A stretch of 56,026 nucleotides of DNA from Clostridia bacterium (GTDB lineage Bacteria > Bacillota > Clostridia > Oscillospirales > CAG-272): assembly GCA_017502135.1 (NCBI GenBank), contig JAFVVP010000009.1, forward strand, positions 1 through 56,026, given 5' to 3'. This document shows positions 35,784 to 44,018 of the stretch, piece after piece. The first letter of the stretch is position 1. Each line of letters opens with the position of its first letter. A program made the translations under genes and the position numbers. Below the pieces are notes generated by a model. It did not search any database. It was not told where the DNA came from and was given only the letters and a program-made list of their open reading frames with translations.

Positions 35784-35945
35784 ACTGTTCATCCGTTTCG
35801 CAGTAAAATTTCTGAAAGAGACGCATTTTGCCAAAGACTCGTTTTTTCTGTCCGGCAGAAGCGGGAAAGATCGAATCATGCATGTGCAATGTTGGCAAAA
35901 TGGGTATTTTTTACAATTTTGATCCTGGAAATTTGTGCACTATTT

Positions 35946-35988
35946 TGGTAAAATTTGTATTGTAATTTCTGCCTATTTATGGTAAAAT
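35946..35988 (+). promoter_or_regulatory. Tandem extended -10 elements ahead of spo0A
   Basis: TGGTAAAAT occurs twice, at 35946-35954 and 35980-35988, 34 bases apart. Each fits a TG-N-TATAAT-type extended -10 with one mismatch. This could give two start sites. No clear 0A box (TGTCGAA) was found nearby. Confidence 0.4.
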
Positions 35989-36028
35989 ATGGTTACAGTA
36001 AAATTTTGGAGATGGAGATACAAAGACT

Positions 36029-36805
36029 ATGGAAAATGCAGCAAAAATACTTATTGCCGACGAAAGTGCCGAAACACGCAGGGGCTGTAAAGAGGCACTC
36101 GGACGTCTGGGATACACACGCATTGAAGAGGCAGCAAACGGCGAGGAAGCACTCACCATGATCGAACGCTCTCATCCGGACGTAGTGATCGCGGACGTGT
36201 GGCTCTCAAAACTTGACGGAATCGGGCTCATCCGAAAGGCTGCCACGCTCCGGTACGAGCCGGACCGTACGCCGATCTTTATTATTGTCTCAATGGTATC
36301 GAATCAAAACATTTTTGTGGAAGCAAGCCGCGTGGGCGCGTCTCTCTGTCTGCCCAAACCGATTGATTACAAAAGTCTCGGAGAACATATCCGCACGCTT
36401 CTCACTACCCGCGGCACGGCCGCCATTCAGATACCGGCGGACAATACCCCGCCCGATATCGAATCCCAGGTTACGAAAATCATCCACCAGATCGGCGTAC
36501 CGGCACATATCAAGGGATATCAGTATCTGCGAACCGCGATTATGATGACCGTACACGACAGCGATATCATCAATTCCGTAACGAAGGTGCTGTATCCTTC
36601 CGTAGCGAAAAAGTATTCAACGACCACGTCCCGCGTAGAGCGCGCAATTCGCCACGCTATTGAGGTTGCGTGGGATCGCGGAGATATTGATACGCTGAAC
36701 GCGTTTTTCGGATACACCGTTCAGAACACCCGCGGCAAGCCGACAAACTCCGAGTTTATTGCCATGATTGCGGATAATCTCCGACTGAAATACAAAATCC
36801 ACTGA
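36029..36805 (+). CDS. spo0A: Sporulation master regulator Spo0A
   Basis: 258 residues. The receiver domain (1-120) has the phospho-acceptor Asp56 in [14 protein letters not shown], an acidic pocket Asp11-Glu12 (ILIADESAE; the second acid is usually Asp) and Lys110 in CLPKPID. The C-terminal effector (about 150-258) is the highly conserved Spo0A DNA-binding domain: [14 protein letters not shown], then [14 protein letters not shown], then [14 protein letters not shown]. That domain makes the call secure. The usual clostridial neighbour spoIVB is absent, and the gene stands alone between its promoter region and a terminator. Confidence 0.95.
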   Translation: MENAAKILIADESAETRRGCKEALGRLGYTRIEEAANGEEALTMIERSHPDVVIADVWLSKLDGIGLIRKAATLRYEPDRTPIFIIVSMVSNQNIFVEASRVGASLCLPKPIDYKSLGEHIRTLLTTRGTAAIQIPADNTPPDIESQVTKIIHQIGVPAHIKGYQYLRTAIMMTVHDSDIINSVTKVLYPSVAKKYSTTTSRVERAIRHAIEVAWDRGDIDTLNAFFGYTVQNTRGKPTNSEFIAMIADNLRLKYKIH

Positions 36806-36821
36806 ATTTGCCCAACGGCGG

Positions 36822-36853
36822 CGGCACAGTTTTTACTGTGCCGTTTTTATTTT
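36822..36853. terminator. Terminator between spo0A and the convergent MBL gene
   Basis: Perfect 9-bp stem CGGCACAGT/ACTGTGCCG with a TTTT loop and GTTTTTATTTTT tail on the plus strand. Confidence 0.88.
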
Positions 36854-36859
36854 TGCCTG

Positions 36860-37750
36860 TCAGCCGCCTGCAACGGTAACTGTTTCGCCCGCTATGGTAA
36901 ACACGATTGTACCCGAAAGATCGGTACGCCATACCTCGGCGTCCGCTTCTTCGAGCCGATCAAGAACCGCCTTTGTAGGATGGCCGTAGGAATTCCCCGC
37001 ACCGCAACTGATGACCGCATACTCTGGCGTCACCGCTTTGAGATATGCGGCAGTGGAAGAAGAGGACGAGCCGTGGTGTCCGACCTTCAACACGTCCACG
37101 TCAAGCTTGCCGTAGGGGAAATTGCCATACGCTTCAAGCTGAAGTTTCTCACTCTTCTTTTCCGCATCTCCCGTAAAAAGTGCGGAGAAGCCGCCGTAAT
37201 CCATACGGATGACGGAACTGTTTTCGTTGGTATCACCGATATCGGAAAGCGGCGCCAAGAACGTAAACGTTATCTCATCGAGCACAAACGAAAAATCCGC
37301 ATCGGCATAAAAGACCTCAGCCCCCTCTGCCTCTACCGCCCCGAGAAACTTTTTATATACCGCCGTTTTGGCGGTATCCATGGGAAGGATGATATTTTGA
37401 ACGTCCATCTTATCGAGTATGTACAAAGCCCCGCCCATGTGATCGTCATGCGGGTGAGTGATGATCAAATACGAAAGCGTATCTCCGCCCGTGTTGATCG
37501 TGTGATAGAGCGTCGGTGCCGAATCAGACGTGCCCGCATCGATAAGGACGCTTCCCTCGTCCGTCAGGATAAAGGATGCATCCGCCTGCCCCACGTCAAC
37601 GAAATAGAGATAGATCGCATCCTCGGGCACGGGCGCCGATTGGCGGGACTGCATCCACACGAAGACTATTACGATGACGAGCACCAAAACGATCGCAAAT
37701 ACAGCAAGGCCGCGAAAATGATGCCTCGTTCCTTTTCCATAGGAAGACAC
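36860..37750 (-). CDS. Membrane-anchored MBL-fold hydrolase (ComEC C-terminal-like)
   Basis: 296 residues starting with GTG at 37750. One N-terminal membrane anchor (about 13-33) leads to an extracytoplasmic metallo-beta-lactamase domain. The metal motif is THPHDDHMGG, preceded by FVDVGQADASFIL and followed by LFTGDAEKKSE and KVGHHGSSSS. This is the pattern of the ComEC/Rec2 nuclease domain, here without the DNA channel. Such proteins are probably nucleases or phosphodiesterases at the cell surface. It follows the CmpB-type gene by 18 nt in the same operon. Confidence 0.88.
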   Translation of the reverse strand: MSSYGKGTRHHFRGLAVFAIVLVLVIVIVFVWMQSRQSAPVPEDAIYLYFVDVGQADASFILTDEGSVLIDAGTSDSAPTLYHTINTGGDTLSYLIITHPHDDHMGGALYILDKMDVQNIILPMDTAKTAVYKKFLGAVEAEGAEVFYADADFSFVLDEITFTFLAPLSDIGDTNENSSVIRMDYGGFSALFTGDAEKKSEKLQLEAYGNFPYGKLDVDVLKVGHHGSSSSSTAAYLKAVTPEYAVISCGAGNSYGHPTKAVLDRLEEADAEVWRTDLSGTIVFTIAGETVTVAGG

Positions 37751-37768
37751 AGTATCCCCACCTTTCGA

Positions 37769-38170
37769 TTATCGGTTGATTTCTCTTTTGGCAATCCGTC
37801 CGGCAAGCCGCTTACAGACAGGTGCCGCGACGGCACAAAGACCCAGCCACAAAACGGAGAATAACGGGCAGATCTGCCCCCACAGATTCAGCGGCATATC
37901 AGAATAATCCCACACGTCCCAGCCGAGCCAGAGATTAACAACAGCGCCCGTCAGAAGCTCCGCCCCCGTTATAGCGATGGTACCGAGAACACACCGAACC
38001 CAAAAAGCAAGTCTCCGGGCATAGACGTGAAGAAAATACAGAACGGAAAAACACGCACCGCCGGTCAAGGTCATGCTCCAGTGAGTATATCCCCGCCAGA
38101 GAATCTCAATCATGCTGTAGATGACGCCGCCTATCAAAAAAACGGTAACGTACTCCCAAAATTTTCTCAA
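37769..38170 (-). CDS. CmpB-type putative ABC-transporter-IV membrane protein
   Basis: 133 residues with four predicted helices. The segment LLTGAVVNLWLGWDVWDYSD followed by MPLNLWGQICPLFSVLW is the recognisable signature of the CmpB/putative ABC transporter type IV family, whose function is unproven. It starts with TTG at 38170, just after an AGGGGTG site that is itself paired in a stem (38172-38179/38205-38212). It is first in a two-gene operon with the MBL protein. Confidence 0.8.
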   Translation of the reverse strand: MRKFWEYVTVFLIGGVIYSMIEILWRGYTHWSMTLTGGACFSVLYFLHVYARRLAFWVRCVLGTIAITGAELLTGAVVNLWLGWDVWDYSDMPLNLWGQICPLFSVLWLGLCAVAAPVCKRLAGRIAKREINR

Positions 38171-38275
38171 AAAATCACCCCTTCAATGTTGTTGACACAA
38201 AAAAGGTGATTTATGCAGAACTTGGTCTTATACCATGAATTTCCTTACCTGTCGCTCCGCGCGGCATCCGTTTAC
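38171..38275 (-). promoter_or_regulatory. Structured ~105-nt leader with a sequestered ribosome site
   Basis: The minus-strand transcript should start near 38275. It contains a CCGCGCGG palindrome region, a TGGT/ACCA stem, and an 8-bp stem AAATCACC/GGTGATTT (38212-38205 with 38179-38172) whose 3' arm overlaps the ribosome-binding GGGGTGAT of the CmpB-type gene. No known riboswitch class is recognised. Confidence 0.45.
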
Positions 38276-38281
38276 AGGGAA

Positions 38282-38311
38282 ATTATATCAAAAAAACAAC
38301 GGGATTGTCAA
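38282..38311 (-). promoter_or_regulatory. Promoter for the CmpB/MBL operon
   Basis: On the minus strand TTGACA (38311-38306), 18-nt spacer, TATAAT (38287-38282), 112 nt upstream of the TTG start codon. Confidence 0.75.
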
Positions 38312-38464
38312 CCGCCGATACGGCCCCTTCCGAAAACAAATGAAACTTTTTTGGCGGAATTTGCAGTTGAGTATTTATTTTACTTATGATCTGTGCTATA
38401 ATAGGTTGATATAATATGTCTATACATACAAATTCATGATATGCAGTAAAGGAACACGCTCGAT

Positions 38465-40303
38465 ATGTGCGGATTTGTTGGATTTACAGGACCGCGGCCG
38501 GACCGCCGCGAGATCATAAAGAAAATGGCGGACCGCATCATCCACCGCGGACCCGATATGGAAGGATACCATCTCGGAGACGATGCGGACGGTGTGACGC
38601 TCGGCTTCCGCCGTCTCAGCATCATCGACCTGTCGGACGGAAGCCAGCCGATGTACAACGAAGACGGCTCCGTCGTAATCGTATTCAACGGCGAGATCTA
38701 CAACTATATGGAGCTGAGAAACAGGCTGATCGCCGCGGGACACGTATTCAAAACCCGCTGCGATACGGAGGTTCTCGTGCACGGCTGGGAGGAATACGGC
38801 GAGAAGCTGATTCCGAAACTGCGCGGTATGTTTGCTTTTCTCATCTGGGACGCCAAAAAGAAAATCCTCGTCGGCGCCAGAGACTATTTCGGCATAAAAC
38901 CGTTCTACTATTCTCCCCTCTCCGACGGCAACTACCTCTTTGGTTCGGAGATCAAAAGCTTTCTCGAGCATCCGGATTTTCGCCGTGAGGTGAACCCCGA
39001 TGCCCTGCGCCCGTATCTCACGTTCCAGTATTCGGCAACGGAAGAGACATTTTTCAAAGGAACGTTCAAACTGCCGGCGGCACACTACTTCATCCTGAAA
39101 GACGGAAAAATGCAGATAACCCGTTATTGGGACGTGGATTTCGGGGAGAAAACGACGCTTTCGTTTGACGAGGCAGCAGACGCTATTGACGTGGCCGTCC
39201 GCGAATCGGTCGCCGCACACAGAATCAGCGACGTGCCGGTAGGCTCGTTCCTCTCCGGCGGTGTGGATTCCAGTTATATCACCGCAGCCCTCATGCCCGA
39301 AAACACGTTTTCCGTTGGCTTCGGTGAGAAAAAATTTGACGAAACGACCGAGGCAAAAGAGCTCTCCGATATTCTGGGTATCAAAAACTTCCGGGATGAA
39401 CTCACCGCAGAGGAGTGCATGGAGGCGTTTGCCGACATCCAGTATCATATGGATGAGCCGCAGTCCAACCCTTCCTCGGTACCGCTCTATTTCCTCGCAA
39501 AGCTCGCCAAAGAGCACGTTACGGTCGTCCTGTCGGGCGAAGGCGCCGACGAGATCTACGGTGGCTACGAATGGTATGACGAAACCTCGCTTATGCGGAA
39601 ATACAAGAAAATCCCCGCCCCCTTCCGCCGCGCCGCGGCTTCTGTCTCGGCACGTCTTCCCTACTTCAAGGGACACGATTTCATTATCAAGGGAAGCGGA
39701 CGTCCCGAGGATTATTTCATCGGACAGGCTCTCGTTTGGGACGAGAAGGATGCGTACAGTATCCTTCGCGAAAAATACAGATCCGGCCCTTCGCCGAGAG
39801 AGATTACGGCCCCGATCTACGACCGCGTGCGCGATCTCACCGAGCTTGAGAAAAAGCAATATCTCGATCTGAATCTTTGGCTGCCCGGCGATATCCTTCT
39901 GAAAGCGGACAAGATGAGTATGGCGCACTCGCTGGAACTGCGCGTGCCGTACCTCGATCGTCAGATCATGGCGGGGGCACAGATGCTCCCCGCATCCTAT
40001 AAGATTACACCGGAGAATACGAAATACGTGCTCCGTGCCGCCGCGAATAAGACTCTGCCGGACGCATGGGCAAACCGCACGAAAAAAGGATTCCCCGTGC
40101 CGATCCGCTACTGGCTCGCCGACGACCGCTACTATACCGACGTCCTGAAGTCGCTTACGTCCGATACCGCCGCCGAGTATTTTGACACGGAGGCGCTCGC
40201 ACGCCTTCTCCGTGATCACAAGGAGGGCGTCGCCAACAACGGACGAAAAATCTGGACGGTATATACGTTTCTCACATGGCACAAGGCGTTTTTCGGCATT
40301 TGA
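38465..40303 (+). CDS. asnB: Asparagine synthase (glutamine-hydrolysing) family, AsnB/AsnH
   Basis: 612 residues. The N-terminal class II glutaminase is intact: Cys2 nucleophile in MCGFVGFTG, IHRGPDMEGY, FNGEIYNYMELR and CDTEVL. The synthetase domain has the PP-loop FLSGGVDSSYITA and the downstream GEGADEIYGGYEWY. Such enzymes amidate aspartate, and AsnH-type members amidate D-Asp branches of peptidoglycan. Being 17 nt ahead of the D-Asp-ligase-like gene, this copy may do the latter; sequence alone does not separate the two roles. AAAGGA precedes the ATG. Confidence 0.92.
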   Translation: MCGFVGFTGPRPDRREIIKKMADRIIHRGPDMEGYHLGDDADGVTLGFRRLSIIDLSDGSQPMYNEDGSVVIVFNGEIYNYMELRNRLIAAGHVFKTRCDTEVLVHGWEEYGEKLIPKLRGMFAFLIWDAKKKILVGARDYFGIKPFYYSPLSDGNYLFGSEIKSFLEHPDFRREVNPDALRPYLTFQYSATEETFFKGTFKLPAAHYFILKDGKMQITRYWDVDFGEKTTLSFDEAADAIDVAVRESVAAHRISDVPVGSFLSGGVDSSYITAALMPENTFSVGFGEKKFDETTEAKELSDILGIKNFRDELTAEECMEAFADIQYHMDEPQSNPSSVPLYFLAKLAKEHVTVVLSGEGADEIYGGYEWYDETSLMRKYKKIPAPFRRAAASVSARLPYFKGHDFIIKGSGRPEDYFIGQALVWDEKDAYSILREKYRSGPSPREITAPIYDRVRDLTELEKKQYLDLNLWLPGDILLKADKMSMAHSLELRVPYLDRQIMAGAQMLPASYKITPENTKYVLRAAANKTLPDAWANRTKKGFPVPIRYWLADDRYYTDVLKSLTSDTAAEYFDTEALARLLRDHKEGVANNGRKIWTVYTFLTWHKAFFGI

Positions 40304-40320
40304 CGAAAGAGGTTTAATGT

Positions 40321-41550
40321 ATGAAAGAACAACTGATTCCGGTACTTCTCGGTGCCGATCTGAACTGTTATAACGTAGCACGCGCATTCCACGAAGCATA
40401 CGGCGTTGTTTCCTATGCGTTCGGACGGTATGCGATCTCCGCGACGAAATATTCCCGTATCATCCGCTTTACCGCAGTGCCGCAGATGGACGATGAAGAG
40501 GTTCTCCTCAAAACGCTTACGGATTTCGCCGATGCGCATCCCGACGCAAAGCTGATCCTATTCGCCTGCACGGACGATTATGCAGCGATGATGATGCGTC
40601 TGAAAGACAAACTGCCCCGTTATATTGCGCCCTGCCCGCCCGCGCATCTCCTTGACTCCCTCTCCAAAAAGGCAGAGTTTTACGAGATCTGCGAGAAATA
40701 CGGTATTCCGTATCCGAAAACGGCAGTAATGAGCGAACCGGCAAAATCAGACGCACTCACTGCGGAAACGCTCGGCTTCCCATACCCCATCGTCGTGAAG
40801 CCCTCCTCAAGCGTCGCCTACTGGAAGCATCCGTTCGACGGCATGAAAAAGGTGTATATCGCTGATACTGCCGACGAGGCAGAGCGGATTCTCGCCGAAA
40901 TTTACGGCGCCGGCTACAATGACAAGATGATCCTGCAGGAGTTTATCCCCGGCGGGGACGCGCACATGCGCGTTCTGACCGCCTTCTCCGACAAAAACGG
41001 AAAGGTCCGCGCGATGTGCCTCGGTCACACGATGATCGAGGAGCACACGCCGAAGGGACTCGGTAATCACGCCGCGATCGTAACGGAGCCGGTTACAAAC
41101 CTGCCTTTCTACGACAAGATCCGCCTTATGCTTGAGGATCTCGGCTACACGGGATTTTCAAACTTTGACATTAAATTCACCGGACTTGAGGACGATTTCC
41201 GTATTTTCGAGATCAATCTCCGTCAGGGGCGAAGCAATTTCTACGTTACCGCCTCGGGCATCAATATCGCCCGACTGGCGACCGAAGTATACGAATCCGA
41301 CGGGAACGAATGCGTTTTCGGAGAAAAACCGCATTTTTGGCATCTTGTTCCCCGATCCGTTGCATATACATACACAGAGGACGGCGAACTCGTGAAAACC
41401 GCGAGAACGCTCCAAAAAAGCGGCGAGGACACCTCCTCCCTTCTTTACAAGCCGGATCTCAGATGGAATCCCATGCGTTTTATCTGCGTTATGGAAATCC
41501 TCCGCCGTCAGAAGAAAAAATTTAAGAAATATTATCCGAAAAACGTGTAA
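40321..41550 (+). CDS. ATP-grasp ligase resembling D-aspartate ligase (Asl)
   Basis: 409 residues. The start LIPVLLGADLNCYNVARAF matches the N-terminus I remember for D-aspartate ligases (Asl of Enterococcus faecium), which join D-Asp to the epsilon-amine of Lys3 in the peptidoglycan precursor. The ATP-grasp core spans about 110-310: PIVVKPSSS, KMILQEFIPGG and the Mg-binding FRIFEINLRQGRSNFY. It is flanked at 17 and 18 nt by asnB and an aspartate/glutamate racemase, which supports this reading. An alternative is another carboxylate-amine ligase. Confidence 0.75.
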   Translation: MKEQLIPVLLGADLNCYNVARAFHEAYGVVSYAFGRYAISATKYSRIIRFTAVPQMDDEEVLLKTLTDFADAHPDAKLILFACTDDYAAMMMRLKDKLPRYIAPCPPAHLLDSLSKKAEFYEICEKYGIPYPKTAVMSEPAKSDALTAETLGFPYPIVVKPSSSVAYWKHPFDGMKKVYIADTADEAERILAEIYGAGYNDKMILQEFIPGGDAHMRVLTAFSDKNGKVRAMCLGHTMIEEHTPKGLGNHAAIVTEPVTNLPFYDKIRLMLEDLGYTGFSNFDIKFTGLEDDFRIFEINLRQGRSNFYVTASGINIARLATEVYESDGNECVFGEKPHFWHLVPRSVAYTYTEDGELVKTARTLQKSGEDTSSLLYKPDLRWNPMRFICVMEILRRQKKKFKKYYPKNV

Positions 41551-41568
41551 TCAAAACGGGAGGCTGCC

Positions 41569-42315
41569 ATGCATTCACCGCATCTGTTGGGCATTCTCGG
41601 CGGTCTTGGACCGATGGCCAGTGCCTATTTCTATGAAATGATCACCGCACACACCAAAGTGGAACGGGATCAAGATCATATTGATATTATTCTATCCAGC
41701 CGCGCCACCACGCCCGACCGCACGGATTTCATTATGGGAAGAAGCGCGGAGAGCCCCCTCCCCGCCATGATCGAAGACGCGCAGGCGCTTGAACGGTTCG
41801 GCGCACGCGCGATCGTCATCCCATGCAATACGGCGCATTATTTTATCGATCAGGTGCGGGCATCCGTCACCGTACCCGTCCCCAGCATCATAAAGGAGAC
41901 GGCACATTTCGTCCGCTTGATCGGTAAAAAGAAAGTCGGAATTTTGGCGACCGAGGGCACGGTTGCATCGAACGCATATCAGTCCGCACTTAAAGACGAG
42001 GACGTTGAATGGGTCGTTCCCGGCACCGAAACGCAGACCACGCTCATGCAGATCATTTACGATTACGTGAAGCGCGGCATCTCCGTACCGCCTGCAATGC
42101 TGTACGGCGCTACCCGCCCCCTCACCGACACAGGATGCGATTGCCTTATCCTCGGATGCACGGAGTTGTCCGTCGCCGCCAAGGAGTGCTGTGGGGATCC
42201 TTTATTTGTCGATTCCCTTGAGGTTCTCGCGTACCGCGCGATCACGATGTGCGGGCGGGAAACAACGGGATTTTCTCCCATGTTTGCAAAGATGGACCCC
42301 CTGATTCAAGATTAA
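41569..42315 (+). CDS. Aspartate/glutamate racemase family protein
   Basis: 248 residues. Both catalytic Cys are in place: IVIPCNTAHYF and LILGCTELS, in the Asp/Glu racemase fold with the N-terminal LLGILGGLGPMAS loop. By sequence style it is closer to aspartate racemases (the YgeA/RacD group) than to MurI. In context it would make D-Asp for the ligase encoded just upstream. If it were MurI it would make D-Glu for MurD, so assay is needed to separate these. Confidence 0.85.
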   Translation: MHSPHLLGILGGLGPMASAYFYEMITAHTKVERDQDHIDIILSSRATTPDRTDFIMGRSAESPLPAMIEDAQALERFGARAIVIPCNTAHYFIDQVRASVTVPVPSIIKETAHFVRLIGKKKVGILATEGTVASNAYQSALKDEDVEWVVPGTETQTTLMQIIYDYVKRGISVPPAMLYGATRPLTDTGCDCLILGCTELSVAAKECCGDPLFVDSLEVLAYRAITMCGRETTGFSPMFAKMDPLIQD

Positions 42316-42350
42316 ATCCATATTTTAGACAACTATAGAAAGGAAGCCGT

Positions 42351-43829
42351 ATGCTTCTGCGAGAATTGATCCGCGCAATAAGCGTCTCAGAGACCGATTT
42401 CCCCGATCGGGAGATCGAACGAATTGAATACAATTCCCGCAAAACCGACGGAGACTGTCTTTTCGTCTGCCTCGTCGGTGCAAAAGCGGACGGACACGAT
42501 TACGCCATGCACGCCTACCGAGGCGGCTGCCGCGCCTTTCTTACGTCGCACGCCGTATCTCTGCCCTCGGATGCCGTGATTCTTACGACGGATGATACAA
42601 GGGCGGCTTTAGCGCAGTTGAGTGCCGCGTTTTACGGATATCCTGCAAAGAAACTTCACCTGATCGGCATTACGGGCACGAAGGGTAAAACGACGACCGC
42701 CCTTCTGACAAGCGCCATTCTGAACGCTTCCGGCCGCCCCTCTGCCTATATCGGCGGCAACGGCGTGATCTGGAACGGAAAACGGATCGAAACCGTAAAC
42801 ACTACGCCGGAAAGCCGTGACCTGCACTGCCATTTTGCCGCTATGGTACGCGACGGTATCGAATACGCCGTTATGGAAGTATCCTCGCAGGCACTGGCAC
42901 ACCACCGTGTAGACGGACTCCTCTTTGAAACGGTAGTCTTCACTAATCTGTCCCCCGATCATATAGGCGAAGCGGAGCACCCCACGTTTGAGCACTATAT
43001 GCAAAGCAAATCCCGTCTGTTCACTGAATACGGGGCGAAGGTCGCCGTTTACAATGCGGATGATCCCGCATGGCAGGATGTTTTAGGCGATTGCCGATCG
43101 GAAAGAATAAGCTACGGCATCTCAAGCGATGCAGATTTCAGCGGCGACGATATCACGCCCTACCGCGACAGAACAACGCTCGGCGTTCGTTTCAACTGCA
43201 GAACACCCGATGGAGACGGACGGATCACCGTCTGTTCTCCCGGCACGTTCTCCGTACAAAACGCTTTGGCTGCTATGGCGGCAGCGTCCGTATACGGTGT
43301 TACCGTAGCCGAAGCGGCTCGCGCCCTCGCCAAAACGCCTGTGCTTGGTCGTTTTGAGATCGTGGAGGGCATCCCCGGCCGAACGTTCATCATTGATTAC
43401 GCACACAACGGCATAAGCCTCTCCCACGCGCTCACCGCGCTTCGGGAATATCACCCGCATCGTCTGATTTGCCTTATCGGATCGGTTGGCGGACGCACCG
43501 AGGAACGCCGAGCGGAACTTGGACGTGCGGCATCCACCTTGTCCGATTACTGCATTATCACCTCCGACAATCCCGATTTCGAGGATCCGGCAGCGATTAT
43601 AAACGATATTTTAGTGCACGTGCATAAGGACTGCCCACACGAAAGCCACATCTCGCGCGAAACCGCTATCCGACGCGCTGTGCGAATGTCCGAAGACGGC
43701 GACATTGTTCTCTTTGCCGGCAAGGGGCACGAGACGTACCAGCTGATCGAAGGCAAAAAAGTACCCTTCTCCGAACGGGAAATTATTTTGGACGAATGTG
43801 CCCGCATTTTTGAAGAAGAACAAGAATAG
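42351..43829 (+). CDS. murE: UDP-N-acetylmuramyl-tripeptide synthetase
   Basis: 492 residues adding the third stem-peptide residue to UDP-MurNAc-L-Ala-D-Glu. N-terminal UMP-binding domain, P-loop GTKGKTTT (109-116), and a C-terminal ligase domain. At the substrate-specificity site it reads DNPD (406-409) where meso-DAP enzymes carry DNPR; the missing Arg argues for L-Lys or another amino acid. That fits the neighbouring D-Asp-ligase-like gene, because Asl acts on Lys-type precursors. It ends the four-gene cluster and is followed by a terminator. Confidence 0.93.
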   Translation: MLLRELIRAISVSETDFPDREIERIEYNSRKTDGDCLFVCLVGAKADGHDYAMHAYRGGCRAFLTSHAVSLPSDAVILTTDDTRAALAQLSAAFYGYPAKKLHLIGITGTKGKTTTALLTSAILNASGRPSAYIGGNGVIWNGKRIETVNTTPESRDLHCHFAAMVRDGIEYAVMEVSSQALAHHRVDGLLFETVVFTNLSPDHIGEAEHPTFEHYMQSKSRLFTEYGAKVAVYNADDPAWQDVLGDCRSERISYGISSDADFSGDDITPYRDRTTLGVRFNCRTPDGDGRITVCSPGTFSVQNALAAMAAASVYGVTVAEAARALAKTPVLGRFEIVEGIPGRTFIIDYAHNGISLSHALTALREYHPHRLICLIGSVGGRTEERRAELGRAASTLSDYCIITSDNPDFEDPAAIINDILVHVHKDCPHESHISRETAIRRAVRMSEDGDIVLFAGKGHETYQLIEGKKVPFSEREIILDECARIFEEEQE

Positions 43830-43882
43830 TCGGTTTCTATAAAATCCCGCGCAGAATTTCAGCGAATTTCATCAAAATTTTT

Positions 43883-43925
43883 CACTGCAAGAGGAACTTT
43901 CCTCTTGCAGTGATTGCCTTTTTTT
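43883..43925 (+). terminator. Terminator of the asnB-murE cluster
   Basis: Perfect 13-bp stem CACTGCAAGAGGA/TCCTCTTGCAGTG with a 4-nt loop, followed by a T run. Confidence 0.9.
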
Positions 43926-43933
43926 GATATAAT
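43905..43933 (+). promoter_or_regulatory. Promoter for guaA, overlapping the murE terminator
   Basis: TTGCAG (43905-43910, inside the terminator stem), 17-nt spacer, TATAAT (43928-43933). The ~80-nt leader contains hairpins CAGTGT/ACACTG and CGCACG/CGTGCG but no purine-riboswitch core. Confidence 0.6.
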
Positions 43934-44018
43934 ATTACAGTGTGAAACACTGACATACGCACGCTCCCCGCTTACAACCGTGCGGTACGTTGATTACGAA
44001 AATTCAGGAGGCTTTACG

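Noticed and set aside
38171-38275. A known riboswitch class (c-di-GMP, fluoride, ZTP) in the CmpB leader
   Set aside because: None of the conserved cores of these classes could be found. It is kept only as an uncharacterised structured leader.
38420-40399. A 659-codon open frame antisense to asnB
   Set aside because: asnB shows every family motif on the other strand. The antisense frame has no recognisable protein features.
43934-44018. A purine riboswitch ahead of guaA
   Set aside because: The leader has two small hairpins but lacks the conserved purine aptamer junction sequences.
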